From positions 37,837,441 to 37,901,440 of the forward strand of contig AP025043.1 in assembly GCA_036186865.1 (NCBI GenBank): a stretch of DNA of 64,000 nucleotides. Reading direction: 5' to 3'. The notes beneath the pieces are model-generated. The model had not been told where the DNA came from and searched no databases. It saw only the letters and a program-made list of their open reading frames with translations. Made by a program: the position numbers and the translations under genes. This DNA is from Eustoma russellianum (lineage: Eukaryota > Streptophyta > Magnoliopsida > Gentianales > Gentianaceae). How positions within the stretch are numbered: position 1 is the stretch's first letter; each line of letters begins with the position of its first letter. Positions 1 through 10,941 of this stretch are shown piece by piece.

Positions 1-121
1 TAAATTGCTTACACGTAAATGTGTAAAACTTGTTGATGGTACATCTAGGAAAATAATAGGAAAAAGGTCAGTAAGTTTGAGCCCACACCTATTGTTGAAA
101 GGTGTATTTCACATCATAGAC
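1..121 (+). pseudogene. Copia-2 polyprotein fragment A (protease to pre-integrase)
   Basis: The plus strand is open in the frame beginning KLLTRKCVKLVDGTSRK and ending VFHIID, which resembles the stretch between protease and GAG-pre-integrase in Ty1/copia polyproteins. The same frame resumes at 5297 with LRFNLLSVGKLIKD once Copia-1 (122-5291) and one copy of its TSD are removed, so this is the left half of a split element. The upstream gag and 5' LTR lie outside the window. Confidence 0.85.
117..121. repeat. Copia-1 target site duplication, left (TAGAC)
   Basis: TAGAC directly before the LTR is repeated directly after the other LTR (5292-5296). Five bases is normal for copia integrase. Removing one copy restores the Copia-2 reading frame. 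Confidence 0.97.
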
Positions 122-490
122 TGAAGGTGGTAACCGAAACTTGGAGGGAAAATTTTCTATATTTCCTTAGCAAAAATCGGTATACACAAATCTCAACATA
201 TACACCTATGCTAATTATGGTCATTAATGGACAGCTATCAATCCCATTGATTAGGGGATTCTACATTAAATTCCTACCAAAGATATACCACTAATCTTTC
301 CTACAATCAAGCCATAATATTACAATATAATTACAACATCAATATTCTACAATTTAAAGCATGTAACCATCGGATCCTTCAATGCCATGAAGGCTGCCAG
401 CCGAGTCTTCAAACATGGCAGTCAATCACATTTATGGGAATTTCCTAGCAGCCGGATATTCAGTCGGAAATCAGGCTATGCGTTCCAACA
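122..490 (-). repeat. Copia-1 3' LTR
   Basis: 369 bp, TGAAGGTGG to CGTTCCAACA on the plus strand. It matches 4924-5291 almost throughout. On the minus strand it is preceded by the purine-rich stretch GAGGGAGAG (rc of about 491-499), the expected polypurine tract. Confidence 0.96.
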
Positions 491-502
491 CTCTCCCTCA
501 AG

Positions 503-1928
503 CTGGTATGTAGATATTTTCCATGCCAAGCTTGCTAACAAGATCTTCAAAATTGGTTTTGTGAAATCCCTTGGTCAAAATATCCGCCACTTGTTTTGTA
601 GGAATGTAGCACATTAAGAAGCTTTGTCGTCGATTTTTTCTCTAATAAAGTGACGATGCACCTCAACATGTTTTGTACGATCGTGATGAACTGGATTATG
701 TGCAATACTCACCGCGGCTTTGTTGTCGCAAAAAAAGCTGTATTGGACCGTTAGATAAAACAAGTAATTCACCAAGTAATCTTTTTACCCATTATCCTTC
801 ACACACTCCATGTTCTAAGGCTCGGAATTCCGCCTCAGCACTGCTGCGCGCTACCACGGGTTGTTTTTTTGCTGCGCCATGTAACTAAGTTGCCCCATAC
901 ATAAGTGCAATACCCTGATGTAGATCTCCGGTCTACTGCTGATCCGGCCCAATCTGCGTCCGTGTAGACTCTAAGTCCCCTTTCGGCATTCTTCCCAAAG
1001 AATAGGCCTCTGCCTGGAGTTTTCTTTAGATACCTTAGTATCCGAAACACTGCTTCAAGATGTTGTGCCTTTGGTGCGTGCATAAACCGACTCACCATAC
1101 TAATTGCAAATGCAATATCAGGACGAGTGTGTGATAAATAAATAAGTTTACCCACAAGTCGTTGATACTGTCCTTGGTTTACTCCTTCTCCTCCTTCAAG
1201 GTTTAGCTTCACGTTCGGATCAGTGGGTGTGTCTGTGGGGCGGCACCTTAGCGTTCCTGTTTCCATCAATAAATCAAGTACATATTTTCTTTGGGAAACA
1301 CTTATACCTGATGCGTTGCGTGCAACTTCCATGCCAAGAAAGTATTTTAGGTTGCCGAGGTCCTTCATTTCAAACACACTACTCAAGTAATTCTTTAGCG
1401 AGTTGATCTCAACATGTGCATCCTCTGTAATAATAATGTCATCAACATAGACAATAATAATAGCACGTGTTCCACCAATTGAGTGTTTGTAAAACAGGGT
1501 ATGATCAGCTTGAGATTGCTTAAATCCTTGAGTTTTGACAGCCTGTGTAAATTTTTCAAACCATTCACGCGGTGTTGCTTCAAACCATAAAGAGATTTGT
1601 TTAATTTACACACAGAATTCTTCTCATTTGTAATACCCGGAGGGAAATCCATATAAACTTCTTCATGTAAGTCCCCGTTTAAGAACGCATTTTTAACATC
1701 TAGTTGTTGGAGAGGCCAATCAAGAAAAGCAGCAAGAGACAGAAGTATTCTTACTGAATTTAGTTTAGCTACTGGGGCAAATGTTTCATTGTAGTCAATT
1801 CCGGATACCTGAGTGAAGCCCTTTGCCACTAATCGAGCCTTATACCTGTTGATACTTCCGTCTGAATTATACTTGACCGAAAAACCCCACTTGCAGCCCA
1901 CTGTTTTTTTGCCTTTCGGTAATTGCAC
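503..1928 (-). pseudogene. Copia-1 reverse transcriptase and RNase H, frameshifted
   Basis: Conceptual translation gives the copia RT core: KARLVAKGFTQ, ETFAPVAKLNSVR and LDVKNAFLNGDLHEEVYM in 1395-1928, then the catalytic YVDD (codons at 1438-1449) in a shifted frame, then KYFLGMEVARN and LVGKLIYLSHTRPDIAFA. The RNase H start VYTDADWAG lies in 835-1386. Frame breaks occur after the LYGLKQ region, near 1390, and near 850 in a poly-T/A run. RNase H residues continue in another frame to about 503, just before the polypurine tract. The enzyme would copy element RNA into cDNA, but this copy cannot encode it as one chain. Confidence 0.93.
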
Positions 1929-1934
1929 AACCTG

Positions 1935-3863
1935 TCAAGTACCGGTTTTTTCTAGTGCCTGCAGTTCATCCCGGACGGCTGCACTCCAATTTTTATCCTT
2001 CATTGCCTCATGGATATCTTTAGGAATTGGAGTATTAGTGACCTTTGCTGTAAAGGCCGAAAACTTGGGGGAAAGTTTATCAGTAGAAACAAAATTAGAG
2101 ATGGGATGTTGTGTATATACTCGTTTCCCTTTTCTTACTGCGATAGGTAAATCCAAGTCCTCCTGAGTGTCCTTGCATGAACCAAGAATCGGTTCTGGAG
2201 ATTGGCACTCTGGAGAGATGGCAGTATTCGTATCATTTTGAGGTGGGTTTTTTCGCGAGTAAACTATGATGGTGTCCGGTGGAGGTGTCTTGGACCGAGG
2301 TATAGGGCTGGGGCTGGGCGGTGTAGGTGGCGCTGAAATGGTGTTTGGCACTCCCCCTGAATCGCTGCCGGAAGTGGGAGGAGGCAGCGATTCGTGTACT
2401 AAGCCCGGAATTAGAGGACTCTGAGAACCAAAAGAGGAAATAAGTGGAGTTGGGTCCGAAAGTTCCCATTGGTCCACAGAATCGGGTGAGTTGGAGAAAT
2501 ACGATTCATTTTTACGAAAGTAGACATCCATGGTAACAAAGATTCTTCGGTGAGTAGGAGAATAGCATTTGTACCCCCGTTGAGTGGATGAGTAGCCTAT
2601 GAACACACATTTGTATGAACGTGGATCTAATTTGGATCCATGAGAGTTGTGGTTATGAACAAAGGCTACACACCCAAATACTTTGAGTGGGAGCGTTGAA
2701 CCGCTATGGAATAGAGGATAGGACTGCTGTAAGACTGAGATGGGAGTTTTGAAATCAAGTATTTTGGACGGTAAGCGATTAATCAAGTGACAAGCAGTAA
2801 AGACTGCTTCTCCCCAAAGGTAAGTGGGAACATGCTTGGTAAACATTAAAGCTCGGGCAACTTCCATAATGTGTCGATTTTTTCGTTCAGCCACACCATT
2901 TTGTTGGGGTGTGTCTGGACATGAATTTTGATGAATGATACCCTCGGAGGCTAAGTAGGTATGTAAGATTTTATTGAAGTATTCTGTGCCATTGTCTGTG
3001 CGTAGGATTTTTATCGTGGTTTGGAACTGAGTTTTAACCAAGGAGTGAAAATTTTGAAATGTAGTTGCTATCTCTGTTTTGTCTTTGAGAAGATAAATCC
3101 AACATACTCTAGTGTGATCATCAATAAAAGTAATAAACCAACGTGCACCCGAAATATTTTTAATCCGTGAGGGACCCCAAAGATCACTGTGTATAAGATG
3201 GAAGGGAGAAGATTCGACATGCACTTTTGGAGAGTAATGTTGTCGAGTATGTTTGGCAAATGTACATGCATCACATAACAGAAATTTGGATCTTTTTATT
3301 TTCAAATTTGAAGAAAACAACTGTTTTAGATACTGAAGACTAGGATGTCATAGTCTTTGATGAAGTAAAAGTACATCAAGAGAATTTGAGGTAGAATTGT
3401 AGGAATGAGAAATATCAGAGTGGACGGCTCGTTGTTTTGGGTGTATGTTATCCTCAAAGTAATAGAGTCCGCCTTTCTCTCTAGCAGTGCCAATCTTCCT
3501 CCCCGAGTCCTGTTCCTGCAAGACACAAAATTGCGCAGAGAATTCAGCAATACACCCAGAATCCTTTGTAAGCTTGCTGACAGAAATTAGATTGCATGCA
3601 AGTTTTGGAACGAATAATATTGCTTGTAATGTTAGGGTTGGAGACACTATCACTGAACCCCGTCCGACTACAGTAGCAAAAGTACCATCCGCCACTCGAA
3701 CTTTCAGTGTTCCAGGGCTTGATGTATAGGTCGTGAACAGGGAAGCATTACCTGTCATATGGTCCGTGGCTCCTGTGTCCAGAATCCAAGGTGAAGTTTC
3801 GACAAGATTGGCCATACCTGATTGATTGGTGACAGTGGAATGTATCTCAGCATGTCCTTTCAA
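1935..3863 (-). pseudogene. Copia-1 protease, pre-integrase and integrase
   Basis: 3348-3863 holds the aspartic protease signature WILDTGATDHM, followed by the pre-integrase region (LACNLISVSKL, GGLYYF). 1935-3320 holds the integrase: a CxxC pair CDACTFAKH from the zinc-binding domain, then the catalytic core with IHSDLWGPS (first D), LRTDNGTEY (second D) and PQQNGVAERKNRHI (E), then the GAG/POL linker up to VRDELQALEKTGT. The order protease-integrase-RT defines copia as opposed to gypsy. The frame is broken near 3340 between pre-integrase and integrase. Confidence 0.94.
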
Positions 3864-3962
3864 TAGAGCAAGCAGTTGGTCAACTTGTGCTTGGTTTAGG
3901 GCGGTCAGGCCTGGAGAGTTTGCCGGAGAGCCTTCTACTGCTATCGCCGTGAGTCCTCGGCC

Positions 3963-4858
3963 CTACGGCTGCGGGTTTCGTTTGGGCTGAGCGTCTGCTG
4001 GTTTCCCGTGGAGGTTCCAGCATTTCTCCTGTGTGTGACCCAGTTTGTTGCAAAAGGAGCACCTGGGGCGGTTGTTGGGCTGGGAGGTAGTCGTTTTTAC
4101 CACTAGTGCGGACGAGTCACTAGGGGTAAATGTTGCCTGAGAGTCCCTTCTTTCCCCTAGCATAACACGACGACGACTTTCTTCGCGTCTGACTTCGGCA
4201 AAGGCTTCACTGAGAGAAGGAAGAGGTCTCCTTCCCAGTACACGTCCTCTGACCTCATCTAATTCTCGGTTTAGTCCCGCAAGGAACTCATACAGCCTCT
4301 CCTTATTTAAGTGTTTTTTGAATTTGGTGTTCCCTTCTAGATCTCCCCAGTCAGCTTCATAATGCAAGTCCAGTTCTTGCCATAGAGTTTGGAGAGTATT
4401 GTAGTATTCAGTGGTACTCATACCCTCATAACGAATTTCATTGAGTTTGTTTTTGATCTCAAAGACTTGAGAAGCATTTTCAAGGTCTGAATAATGCTCC
4501 TGAACCGCTTCCCAGATAGACTTAGCAGAGCGTAGAAACAGATAGGTTCGACTAATGTGAGGTTCTATTGAATTAATAAGCCATGACATGACAAGGGAGT
4601 TGTTAAGCTCCCAAGTCGAATAGTTGGGATCGGTGGCTTCAGGTTTCGGTGCTTGGTCATTGATGAAGCCAAGCTTTCCCTTCCTCGTAACACCATTAGC
4701 ACTGATTGGGACCACAAAAGAAAGTTTTTTCCATTGAGTTTGTGATTGGTAATTTGTAATGGAGCATTTTCACCAAGTGTAGGTTGATTAGTGAGAACAC
4801 TTGGTGTGGCCGACTCGACTTTTTCGGTGGAGGAGGAAGAGGAATTTCCAGAACTCAT
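3963..4858 (-). pseudogene. Copia-1 gag (nucleocapsid), frameshifted
   Basis: The start ATG at 4858 (MSSGNSSSSSTEKVES) opens about 50 bp downstream of the primer-binding site. The frame shifts between about 4700 and 4570 into a second frame with the copia gag core (PNYSTWELNNSLVMSWL, YNTLQTLWQELD) and a CCHC zinc knuckle CSFCNKLGHTQEKC near 4025-4065. The knuckle would bind element RNA in the particle. The protease frame follows downstream after a short disrupted linker (3864-3962). Confidence 0.92.
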
Positions 4859-4911
4859 CTCGGTTTGCTGGATGAGATTGTCCGGTGTGTTTTTTTCGGT
4901 TTAGAGATTTG

Positions 4912-4923
4912 GGTCTGATACCA
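4912..4923 (-). promoter_or_regulatory. Copia-1 primer-binding site (initiator tRNA-Met)
   Basis: On the minus strand the 5' LTR ends in CA and is followed at once by TGGTATCAGACC, complementary to the 3' end of plant initiator tRNA-Met apart from the last bases. This priming site is usual for plant copia elements and fixes the element orientation. Confidence 0.93.
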
Positions 4924-5291
4924 TGAAGGTGGTAACCGAAACTTGGAGGGAAAATTTTCTATATTCCTTAGCAAAAATCGGTATACACAAATCTCAACAT
5001 ATACACCTATGCTAATTATGGTCATTAATGGACAGCTATCAATCCCATTGATTAGGGGATTCTATACTAAATTCCTACCAAAGATATACCACTAATCTTT
5101 CCTACAATCAAGCCATAATATTACAATATAATTACAACATCAATATTCTACAATTTAAAGCATGTAACCGTCGGATCCTTCAATGCCATTAAGGCTGCCA
5201 GCTGAGTCTTCAAACATGGCAGTCAATCACATTTATGGGAATTTCCTAGCAGCCGGATATTCAGCCGGAAATTAGGCCATGCGTTCCAACA
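4924..5291 (-). repeat. Copia-1 5' LTR
   Basis: 368 bp partner of 122-490, directly followed on the plus strand by TAGAC. It would carry the promoter for minus-strand transcription of the element. Confidence 0.96.
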
Positions 5292-5296
5292 TAGAC
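5292..5296. repeat. Copia-1 target site duplication, right (TAGAC)
   Basis: Exact match to 117-121. Confidence 0.97.
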
Positions 5297-5577
5297 TTAA
5301 GGTTTAACCTTCTGTCTGTTGGAAAATTGATAAAAGACACAAAAAGCACGGTTAAATTCTCATCCAGTGCTTGTTACTCTCAGGGGACCAATTTGAAAAT
5401 AAAGATTGGCAGTGTTGAGTACACTGGGGCACTATTTCTTCTCCAACCTGAATCGTCCAATGCAACATTAGGGACACACAGTAGCCTATTAGGCATGAAT
5501 AAGTGTAATGTCGCCCATGAAATAGGCCAGAATAAATGTAACTCCTTTAGTCAAATTATGCTTTGGCATAGTAGAAG
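5297..5577 (+). pseudogene. Copia-2 fragment B (GAG-pre-integrase)
   Basis: Translation continues fragment A: LRFNLLSVGKLIKDTKST, then a linker and MLWHSR, the classic start of the copia GAG-pre-integrase HH-CC motif. It breaks off exactly there, where the RTE LINE begins. The next copia residues (VTCETC-LAKYNTYVR, the CC pair) are found from about 7020, with roughly a dozen residues missing between. Confidence 0.88.
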
Positions 5578-7013
5578 AAGCGCGATTTACATATGGTTTT
5601 CATCGATCTTGAAAAAGCATATGATAGTGTGCCGCGTAGCCTGATATGGGATAGTCTGGAGGTAAGAGGGATCCCTATGAAGTATATAGACATTATTAGA
5701 GATATGTATGCTAGGACAAAAACAACCGTTCGTACGACTGTGGGGAATACAGACTTCTTTCCGGTGGAGGTCGGTCTGCATCAAGGGTTTGCGTTGAGCC
5801 CATTTCTTTTTGCAGTTGTCCTTGACGAGTTGTCAAAACCGATACAGGAGGCAGTTCCGTGGTGTATGCTTTTTGCTGACGATATTGTATTAGTCGCAGA
5901 AAGTAGAGATACCCTGAGTATGAGAGTAGAGCAGTGGAGAGGTGTTTTAGAGAGAAAAGGCCTAAAGATTAGCCGTTCTAAGACCGAGTATCTGCACTGC
6001 GGCTTCAGCGGCGTAGCAGACAGTGAGGATAGCCAGCTCACCATCGATGGTCAAGTGGTACCACAGGTAAGTAAGTTTAAGTACCTAGGATCATTTGTGC
6101 AGCAGGATGGCGACATAGATAATGATGTAGCACATCGAGTGCAAGCAGGCTGGTGTAGATGGAGGGCGGCCTCAGGGGTGCTGTGTGACAAAAATTTCCC
6201 AACTAAACTAAAGGGAAAATTTTATAGGGTTGCAGTGCGACCGGCAATGCTATATGGGACAGACTGCTGGGTCATCAAGAGATCACAATTACAGAAGATG
6301 GAAGTGGCGGAGATGAAAATGTTAAGATGGATGTGTGGGCATACAAGGCTAGATCGGATCAGAAACGAGATGTTTCGAGAAAGGTTAGACGTAGCTAGTA
6401 TAGCAGATAAGATAAAGGAGGGAAGAATGAGATGGTTTGGGCATGTCAAGCGGAGACAGACAACGGCGTTGGTCAGAGCAATTGAAAGCCTCATTGTAGA
6501 GGAAAACAGGAGTAAAGGCAGGCCCAAACTGACTTGGGTTGAGCAGATAAGGCACGACTTACTAGATTTGCATCTCTCTGAGGACATGGTCCAGGATAGG
6601 AGTTCATGGAGACATAAGATTAAGGTTAACTACGTATAGGTCATATATAAGGACACTTTAGAGTATATTTAGGGACATAGATAGGCGTAGACACTATCTA
6701 CGCTTTAGGTTGACTTTCCAATTGGTTGCGTATGGTATACCGTTGTTTTACATTACATGTGCATATATACGTGATGTGTATTTTAATATCGAAAGTCCTT
6801 TCTTTGTATTTCTTGAATTTACTCACTAACACACTAGCACAACATATCTCTATTATCATGTCATTTATGCAGGTAGAGCCGGGGGTCTCACTGGAAGCAG
6901 ACTCTCTATCCCTTGGGATAGAGGTATTGTCTGCCTACCACTTACCCTCCCCAGACCCTTACGATAGCTTTTGCTGTCGTTGGGATATACTGGGTTCGGA
7001 TGATGATGATGTT
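5578..7013 (+). mobile_element. RTE-clade LINE, 5'-truncated, inserted in Copia-2
   Basis: The insert begins within the RT domain (RDLHMVFIDLEKAYD), so the endonuclease and N-terminal RT were never copied or are lost: the usual 5' truncation of target-primed reverse transcription. The ORF is followed by a 3' UTR of about 370 bp ending in a GATGATGATGATGTT tail; RTE elements characteristically end in short tandem repeats, not poly-A. Copia-2 integrase resumes right after it. No clear target duplication was found. The same 3' UTR recurs at 27260-27595 and, diverged, at 16806-16950. Confidence 0.9.
5593..6639 (+). CDS. RTE LINE reverse transcriptase, C-terminal part (open)
   Basis: A 348-residue uninterrupted frame, notable in this decayed block. 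Visible RT motifs: FIDLEKAYDSVPR (first catalytic Asp), VGLHQGFALSPFLF, and MLFADDIVL (FADD catalytic pair), then KTEYLHCGFSG, FKYLGSFVQQDGD and the carboxy-terminal TRLDRIRN and MRWFGHV region typical of RTE/craft-type LINEs. The first ATG is internal to the domain, so this is a fragment and no native start is present. The full enzyme nicks DNA and reverse transcribes its own RNA; without the endonuclease this copy would be inactive. Confidence 0.88.
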   Translation: MVFIDLEKAYDSVPRSLIWDSLEVRGIPMKYIDIIRDMYARTKTTVRTTVGNTDFFPVEVGLHQGFALSPFLFAVVLDELSKPIQEAVPWCMLFADDIVLVAESRDTLSMRVEQWRGVLERKGLKISRSKTEYLHCGFSGVADSEDSQLTIDGQVVPQVSKFKYLGSFVQQDGDIDNDVAHRVQAGWCRWRAASGVLCDKNFPTKLKGKFYRVAVRPAMLYGTDCWVIKRSQLQKMEVAEMKMLRWMCGHTRLDRIRNEMFRERLDVASIADKIKEGRMRWFGHVKRRQTTALVRAIESLIVEENRSKGRPKLTWVEQIRHDLLDLHLSEDMVQDRSSWRHKIKVNYV

Positions 7014-9742
7014 CCCTAATTTATTTCTGTGTTAACCCTGATCTAGTTACATGTGAGACATGCTAACTAGCTAAATACAATACATACGTACGCTAACAAA
7101 TCCTATATGGAAACTCAACCATTTCATCTGGTGCACACTGTCATTTGGGGACTATCCCATATTGCCAACTTTGGCGGAACAAAATGGTTTGTTACATTTA
7201 TAGATGATCATACACGATAACGTAGGTATATCTTATGAAGCATAAGTCAAAAGTGGAAAATATATTTAAAAAATTCTGCAAACTTGTACAGACTCAGTTC
7301 AATACTAAAGTCAGGACCTTAAGGTCTTATAATGCAGCTGAGTATCTGGATAAATCACTGAAAGACTATATGGCAGAAAAAGGCATTTACCACCAAACCT
7401 CACGTGTTAATATGCTCCAACAAAATGGGGTAGTTGAAAGGAAAAATATACACTTATTAGAAGTTGCTAGAACACTCATGTTCTCAATGAAAGTGCCAAA
7501 GTACTACGGGGAGAGGCTGTATTGACTGTAATATATCTCATAAATAGAATGCCTTATAGGGTTCTCAAGTTAAACACCATTAAACAAGTATTACTTGGTA
7601 GACATCCACAAGTTAACCTACTATCTGAGTTACCCCTTAAGATTTTTGGATATACAGACTATGTTTACATTTACCTCCATAACAGAACAAAACTTAGACC
7701 CTAAATCAATAATATACATCTTCATAGATTACGCAGGTACACAAAAGGGCTACAAATGCTACTGTCCTAGTCTAAGGAAAACTTATACTACCCTAGATGT
7801 TACCTTTAATGATGCACAAGCCTTCTATGATGACATAACTCAGAGTCCAGTCCAAGTGATCCACGGGAACTTAATAGACCTAGGAGAAACACCAGCACGA
7901 CCACAAGTATCAATAGTACCTGAAGATCTATCTAATAAAGAACCAATTGTGGGAGAAAAGCCACCTATCATTAGAGTCTACAGCAGAAGAAATATGGTAC
8001 ATCCATCACCTGATCAACCTGCTAGTGATCAATGTTCAACACTAAAAGAAACTGGAATTATGGATTCACATGATAAGGAGAACCATGAAGAAGGACATAC
8101 AATTGATGATCGTCCCTTAGCTCTTAGGAAAGGAGTCAAAGAATGCACAAAACATCCTCTATACAACTTCATGTCCTATAGTAAGTTAAATCCACAATAC
8201 CAGGCTTCACAAGTAACTTAGAGACTCAACTGATTCCTAAGAATATTCAGGAGGCAATGCTAGTATCAAATTGGAGGAGGTTGTTGAGGAAGAAATTAGT
8301 GCGCTGATTAAGACCAACACATGGAATCTAACCCCATTACCAAATGGTGCTAAGCCAGTTGGGTGTAGGTAGATCTTCTTAATAAAATACAATGAGATGA
8401 AACAATAAGCAAATACAAAGCCAGGTTAGTGGCCAGATAGTTCACCCAAACCTATGGAATAGACTATTTAGAAACGTTTGCACCAGTAGCAATACTAAAC
8501 GCTGTTAGAGTAATATTCTCCATAGCAGTAAACCTAGACTGGAAACTACATCACCTAGATATTAAAAATGCATTCTTAAATGGAGAATTACAGGAAGATG
8601 TCTATATGCATATCTTTCCAGGTTATAAAAGTGCAACTAACCAACTGTTAGTATGCAAACTGAATAAATCTCTTTATGGCCTAAAGGAGTCACCTAGAGC
8701 GTGGTTTCAGAAACTCACCAAAAAAGATTAAAGAACAAGGCTTTGTTCAGTGCCGTAGTGACCACACTTTGTTTATTCACGTTTCTAAAATTTAATTGTC
8801 CTAATAGTCTATGTTGATGATATAATCATCAAAGGAGACAATGAGGCGGGAATTCAAGATACCAAAAGAAAACTATCACATCAATTCGAAGTCAAAGATC
8901 TTGGACAACTTAGATACTTTCTTGTGATGGAAGTAACAAGAAATAAAGAAGAGATGAGTACATGACAAAAGAAGTATCTACTGGATTTGCTTAAGGACAC
9001 TAGTATGTTGGGGAGCAAACCAACCCCAACTCCAGTGGGAGCAGGGTATAAGCCAGCAAGTGTATGAGATTCAACTCCAGTAGATAAGTCCAAGTACCAA
9101 AGATTGGTAGGAAAATTAATATACATATCTCATACCAGGTCAGATATATGTTATGCAACTAGTCTTATTAGTCAGTTTATGCACCAACCTACTAATGAAC
9201 ATCTTAAAGCTGCCATGAGAATGTTCAGGTATTTGAAGAACACACCAGGACAAAGATTGCACTTCAGAATGACTCAAGACATGTGCATAACAGTTTGTAC
9301 AGATGCAGATTGGGAGGATTTAAGGCGGATAGAAGATCTACTATATGTGTGGGGAAACTTGGTGACATGGCGAAGCAAGAAGCAAGGGGTAGTAGCCCGA
9401 AGCAGTGCTGAGGGAGAACTACGGGCTCTGGCCCTAGGAATATATTAAAGGATATGACTGAGGGCAGTAGTAACAGACCTAAGGCAGAAGAATTGTAACC
9501 CTGTTCAAGTGAGGTGTGACAACGTATCAGCACTCAATATGGCAGACGGTACAACATGACAAATCTAAGCACGTGGACATCGATAGATACTTCATCAAAG
9601 AAAAGCTTGAGACCAGAGTTATTAACATAGAGGCTGTGTCCATTGAAGACCAACTAGCTGATCTTCTGACCAAGCCAGTTTCAATCAGAATATTTGATCA
9701 GTTTATGTCCAAGCTTGGTTGTATTAATATCTACAAACAAGC
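7014..9742 (+). pseudogene. Copia-2 fragment C (integrase, RT, RNase H)
   Basis: After the LINE, copia coding resumes: CETC/LAKYN (zinc pair), FVTFIDDHTR, then 7235-7525 with QQNGVVERKNIHLLEVARTLM (integrase core), and 7595-8221 with the linker ending LALRKGVKECTKHPLYNF. RT follows through several frames: ETFAPVAILNAVR near 8470, LHHLDIKNAFLNGEL near 8550, and YVDD at 8810-8821. RNase H (9104-9448) shows LVGKLIYISHTRSDI, VCTDADW and RSSAEGELRAL, and the tail ends with KLGCINIYKQA just before the polypurine tract. Multiple stops and frameshifts show an old, dead copy. Confidence 0.92.
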
Positions 9743-9744
9743 TT

Positions 9745-9754
9745 GAGGGAGGGG
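9745..9754 (+). promoter_or_regulatory. Copia-2 polypurine tract
   Basis: GAGGGAGGGG lies between the polyprotein stop and the TG that opens the LTR, the expected plus-strand primer position. Confidence 0.85.
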
Positions 9755-9996
9755 TGTAGAAATATACACGGGATAATTATATGATAGGCTAAATGTGGTG
9801 TAATTGTTAGTGTATATACTTCTTTCCATAGATAGGAGATCACATTGATCTCATATTTGAAATTCAAATAGTTGCCTAGCATAGAGAGATCCGATTGATC
9901 TCTTAGCACTATAGGCTAAGCTATAAATAGACCCAATGTATTCTAATAAGATACACACGGCAATAAGAAAGATTATTCGTTTTTCAAAATCTTTCA
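9755..9996 (+). repeat. Copia-2 3' LTR
   Basis: About 242 bp from TGTAGAAATATACACGGG to TTTTCAAAATCTTTCA, a TG...CA boundary directly after the polypurine tract. It contains a TATA-like CTATAAATAG at 9921-9930. The right edge is inferred, because the partner LTR and the matching target duplication lie outside the window; the adjacent CCTTG would be the TSD if the edge is right. Confidence 0.75.
9921..9930 (+). promoter_or_regulatory. TATA-like box in Copia-2 LTR
   Basis: CTATAAATAG in the LTR middle third. It could start transcription reading rightward towards the eIF2B epsilon exons; that effect is inference. Confidence 0.5.
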
Positions 9997-10457
9997 CCTT
10001 GTACGCATATTTTGATGTCTGGGAAATTTGAGTTACAAAAATTAAGCAAGCAACCATCAGGAATGAAGTGATTTTGCATGATGTGTATTTCTCTGCTCTT
10101 GCAACACCAGGAAGCTTTCATGCTCAAGTGGCAGGTGAAAATGAACCTAGTCTCTCGATAAAGCATTGCAGATCCTCTTTCAGGATATTATCAAGCACTA
10201 AGGTGTTCGTACTGGGAGTTTACGTTCATCGAGTTGCATAGTAGTTGATGATGAGTTGGGTCCTGTTGGGGCCGAAATTTGAAGAAGAGGCTAATCGTTC
10301 TTAGGCCAGACAGCTGAGCATTAGTCTTTTGCAATGAGTGTGATAAATGCATCGTGTTGCTTCTTTGTCAAAAAGCTCTATGCTGCATGGTTGATTATGA
10401 ATGACTTTGACATAATGCACTAACCTTCCTCTTTGTTGTTAATGTTTTGCATTGCAG
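9997..10457 (+). other. Intron-like sequence between Copia-2 and first eIF2B epsilon exon
   Basis: Stops occur in all forward frames and nothing resembles the LbH repeats or nucleotidyltransferase domain that should precede the next exon. The stretch ends in a T-rich acceptor CATTGCAG. It is most likely the 3' part of an intron into which Copia-2 inserted. Confidence 0.5.
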
Positions 10458-10895
10458 CAATATCTACGTGGTCAGATAAGTTAACTGGCGAATCCGCCTC
10501 CCAATTATCAGAGTCACAGGTGAAGCCTGCATCTGAGGTCTGGTTTTTGATTTGTTCAAAATACAGAAGCCAGCTAGTTGATGACTATTGTCATAGCAGT
10601 TGGTGCATGCTAGAAAATAACAGATGTAATGACACAAGCTAGAATCACATTCCGTTCCTTGTCTACTATTTGTCTTTGGTCAACAGGTTCCTTAATAAAC
10701 CAACACTCTGTGTGTTTGGTGTGATATAATCATTGCATGTTATGTTATTTTTGGGGCCTTAGAGAGTTTGTATGTAAATATAGATTTGGCTTAATGGTTT
10801 ATATATTGTTTGTTCTCTCTCTTCACGGGAGGAAGAGAAGGGGATTTCTTTTCTCTACTTCCTGCTTCTGTGCATTAAACCAGTAACATCACTTT

Positions 10896-10941
<46 letters not shown>

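Larger units (their letters stand above)
122..5291 (-). mobile_element. Copia-1, complete Ty1/copia LTR retrotransposon (nested)
   Basis: A 5.17 kb element bounded by 369/368-bp LTRs that start TG and end CA, flanked by identical 5-bp duplications TAGAC (117-121 and 5292-5296). It is read on the minus strand: the 5' LTR is 4924-5291, followed by the primer-binding site, gag with a CCHC knuckle, protease, integrase, reverse transcriptase and RNase H, then a purine tract and the 3' LTR (122-490). This is the canonical copia domain order. By eye the LTRs differ at about eight substitutions and one 1-bp indel (about 98% identity), so the insertion is fairly recent, but several frameshifts make this copy non-coding. 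It sits inside Copia-2. Confidence 0.97.
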
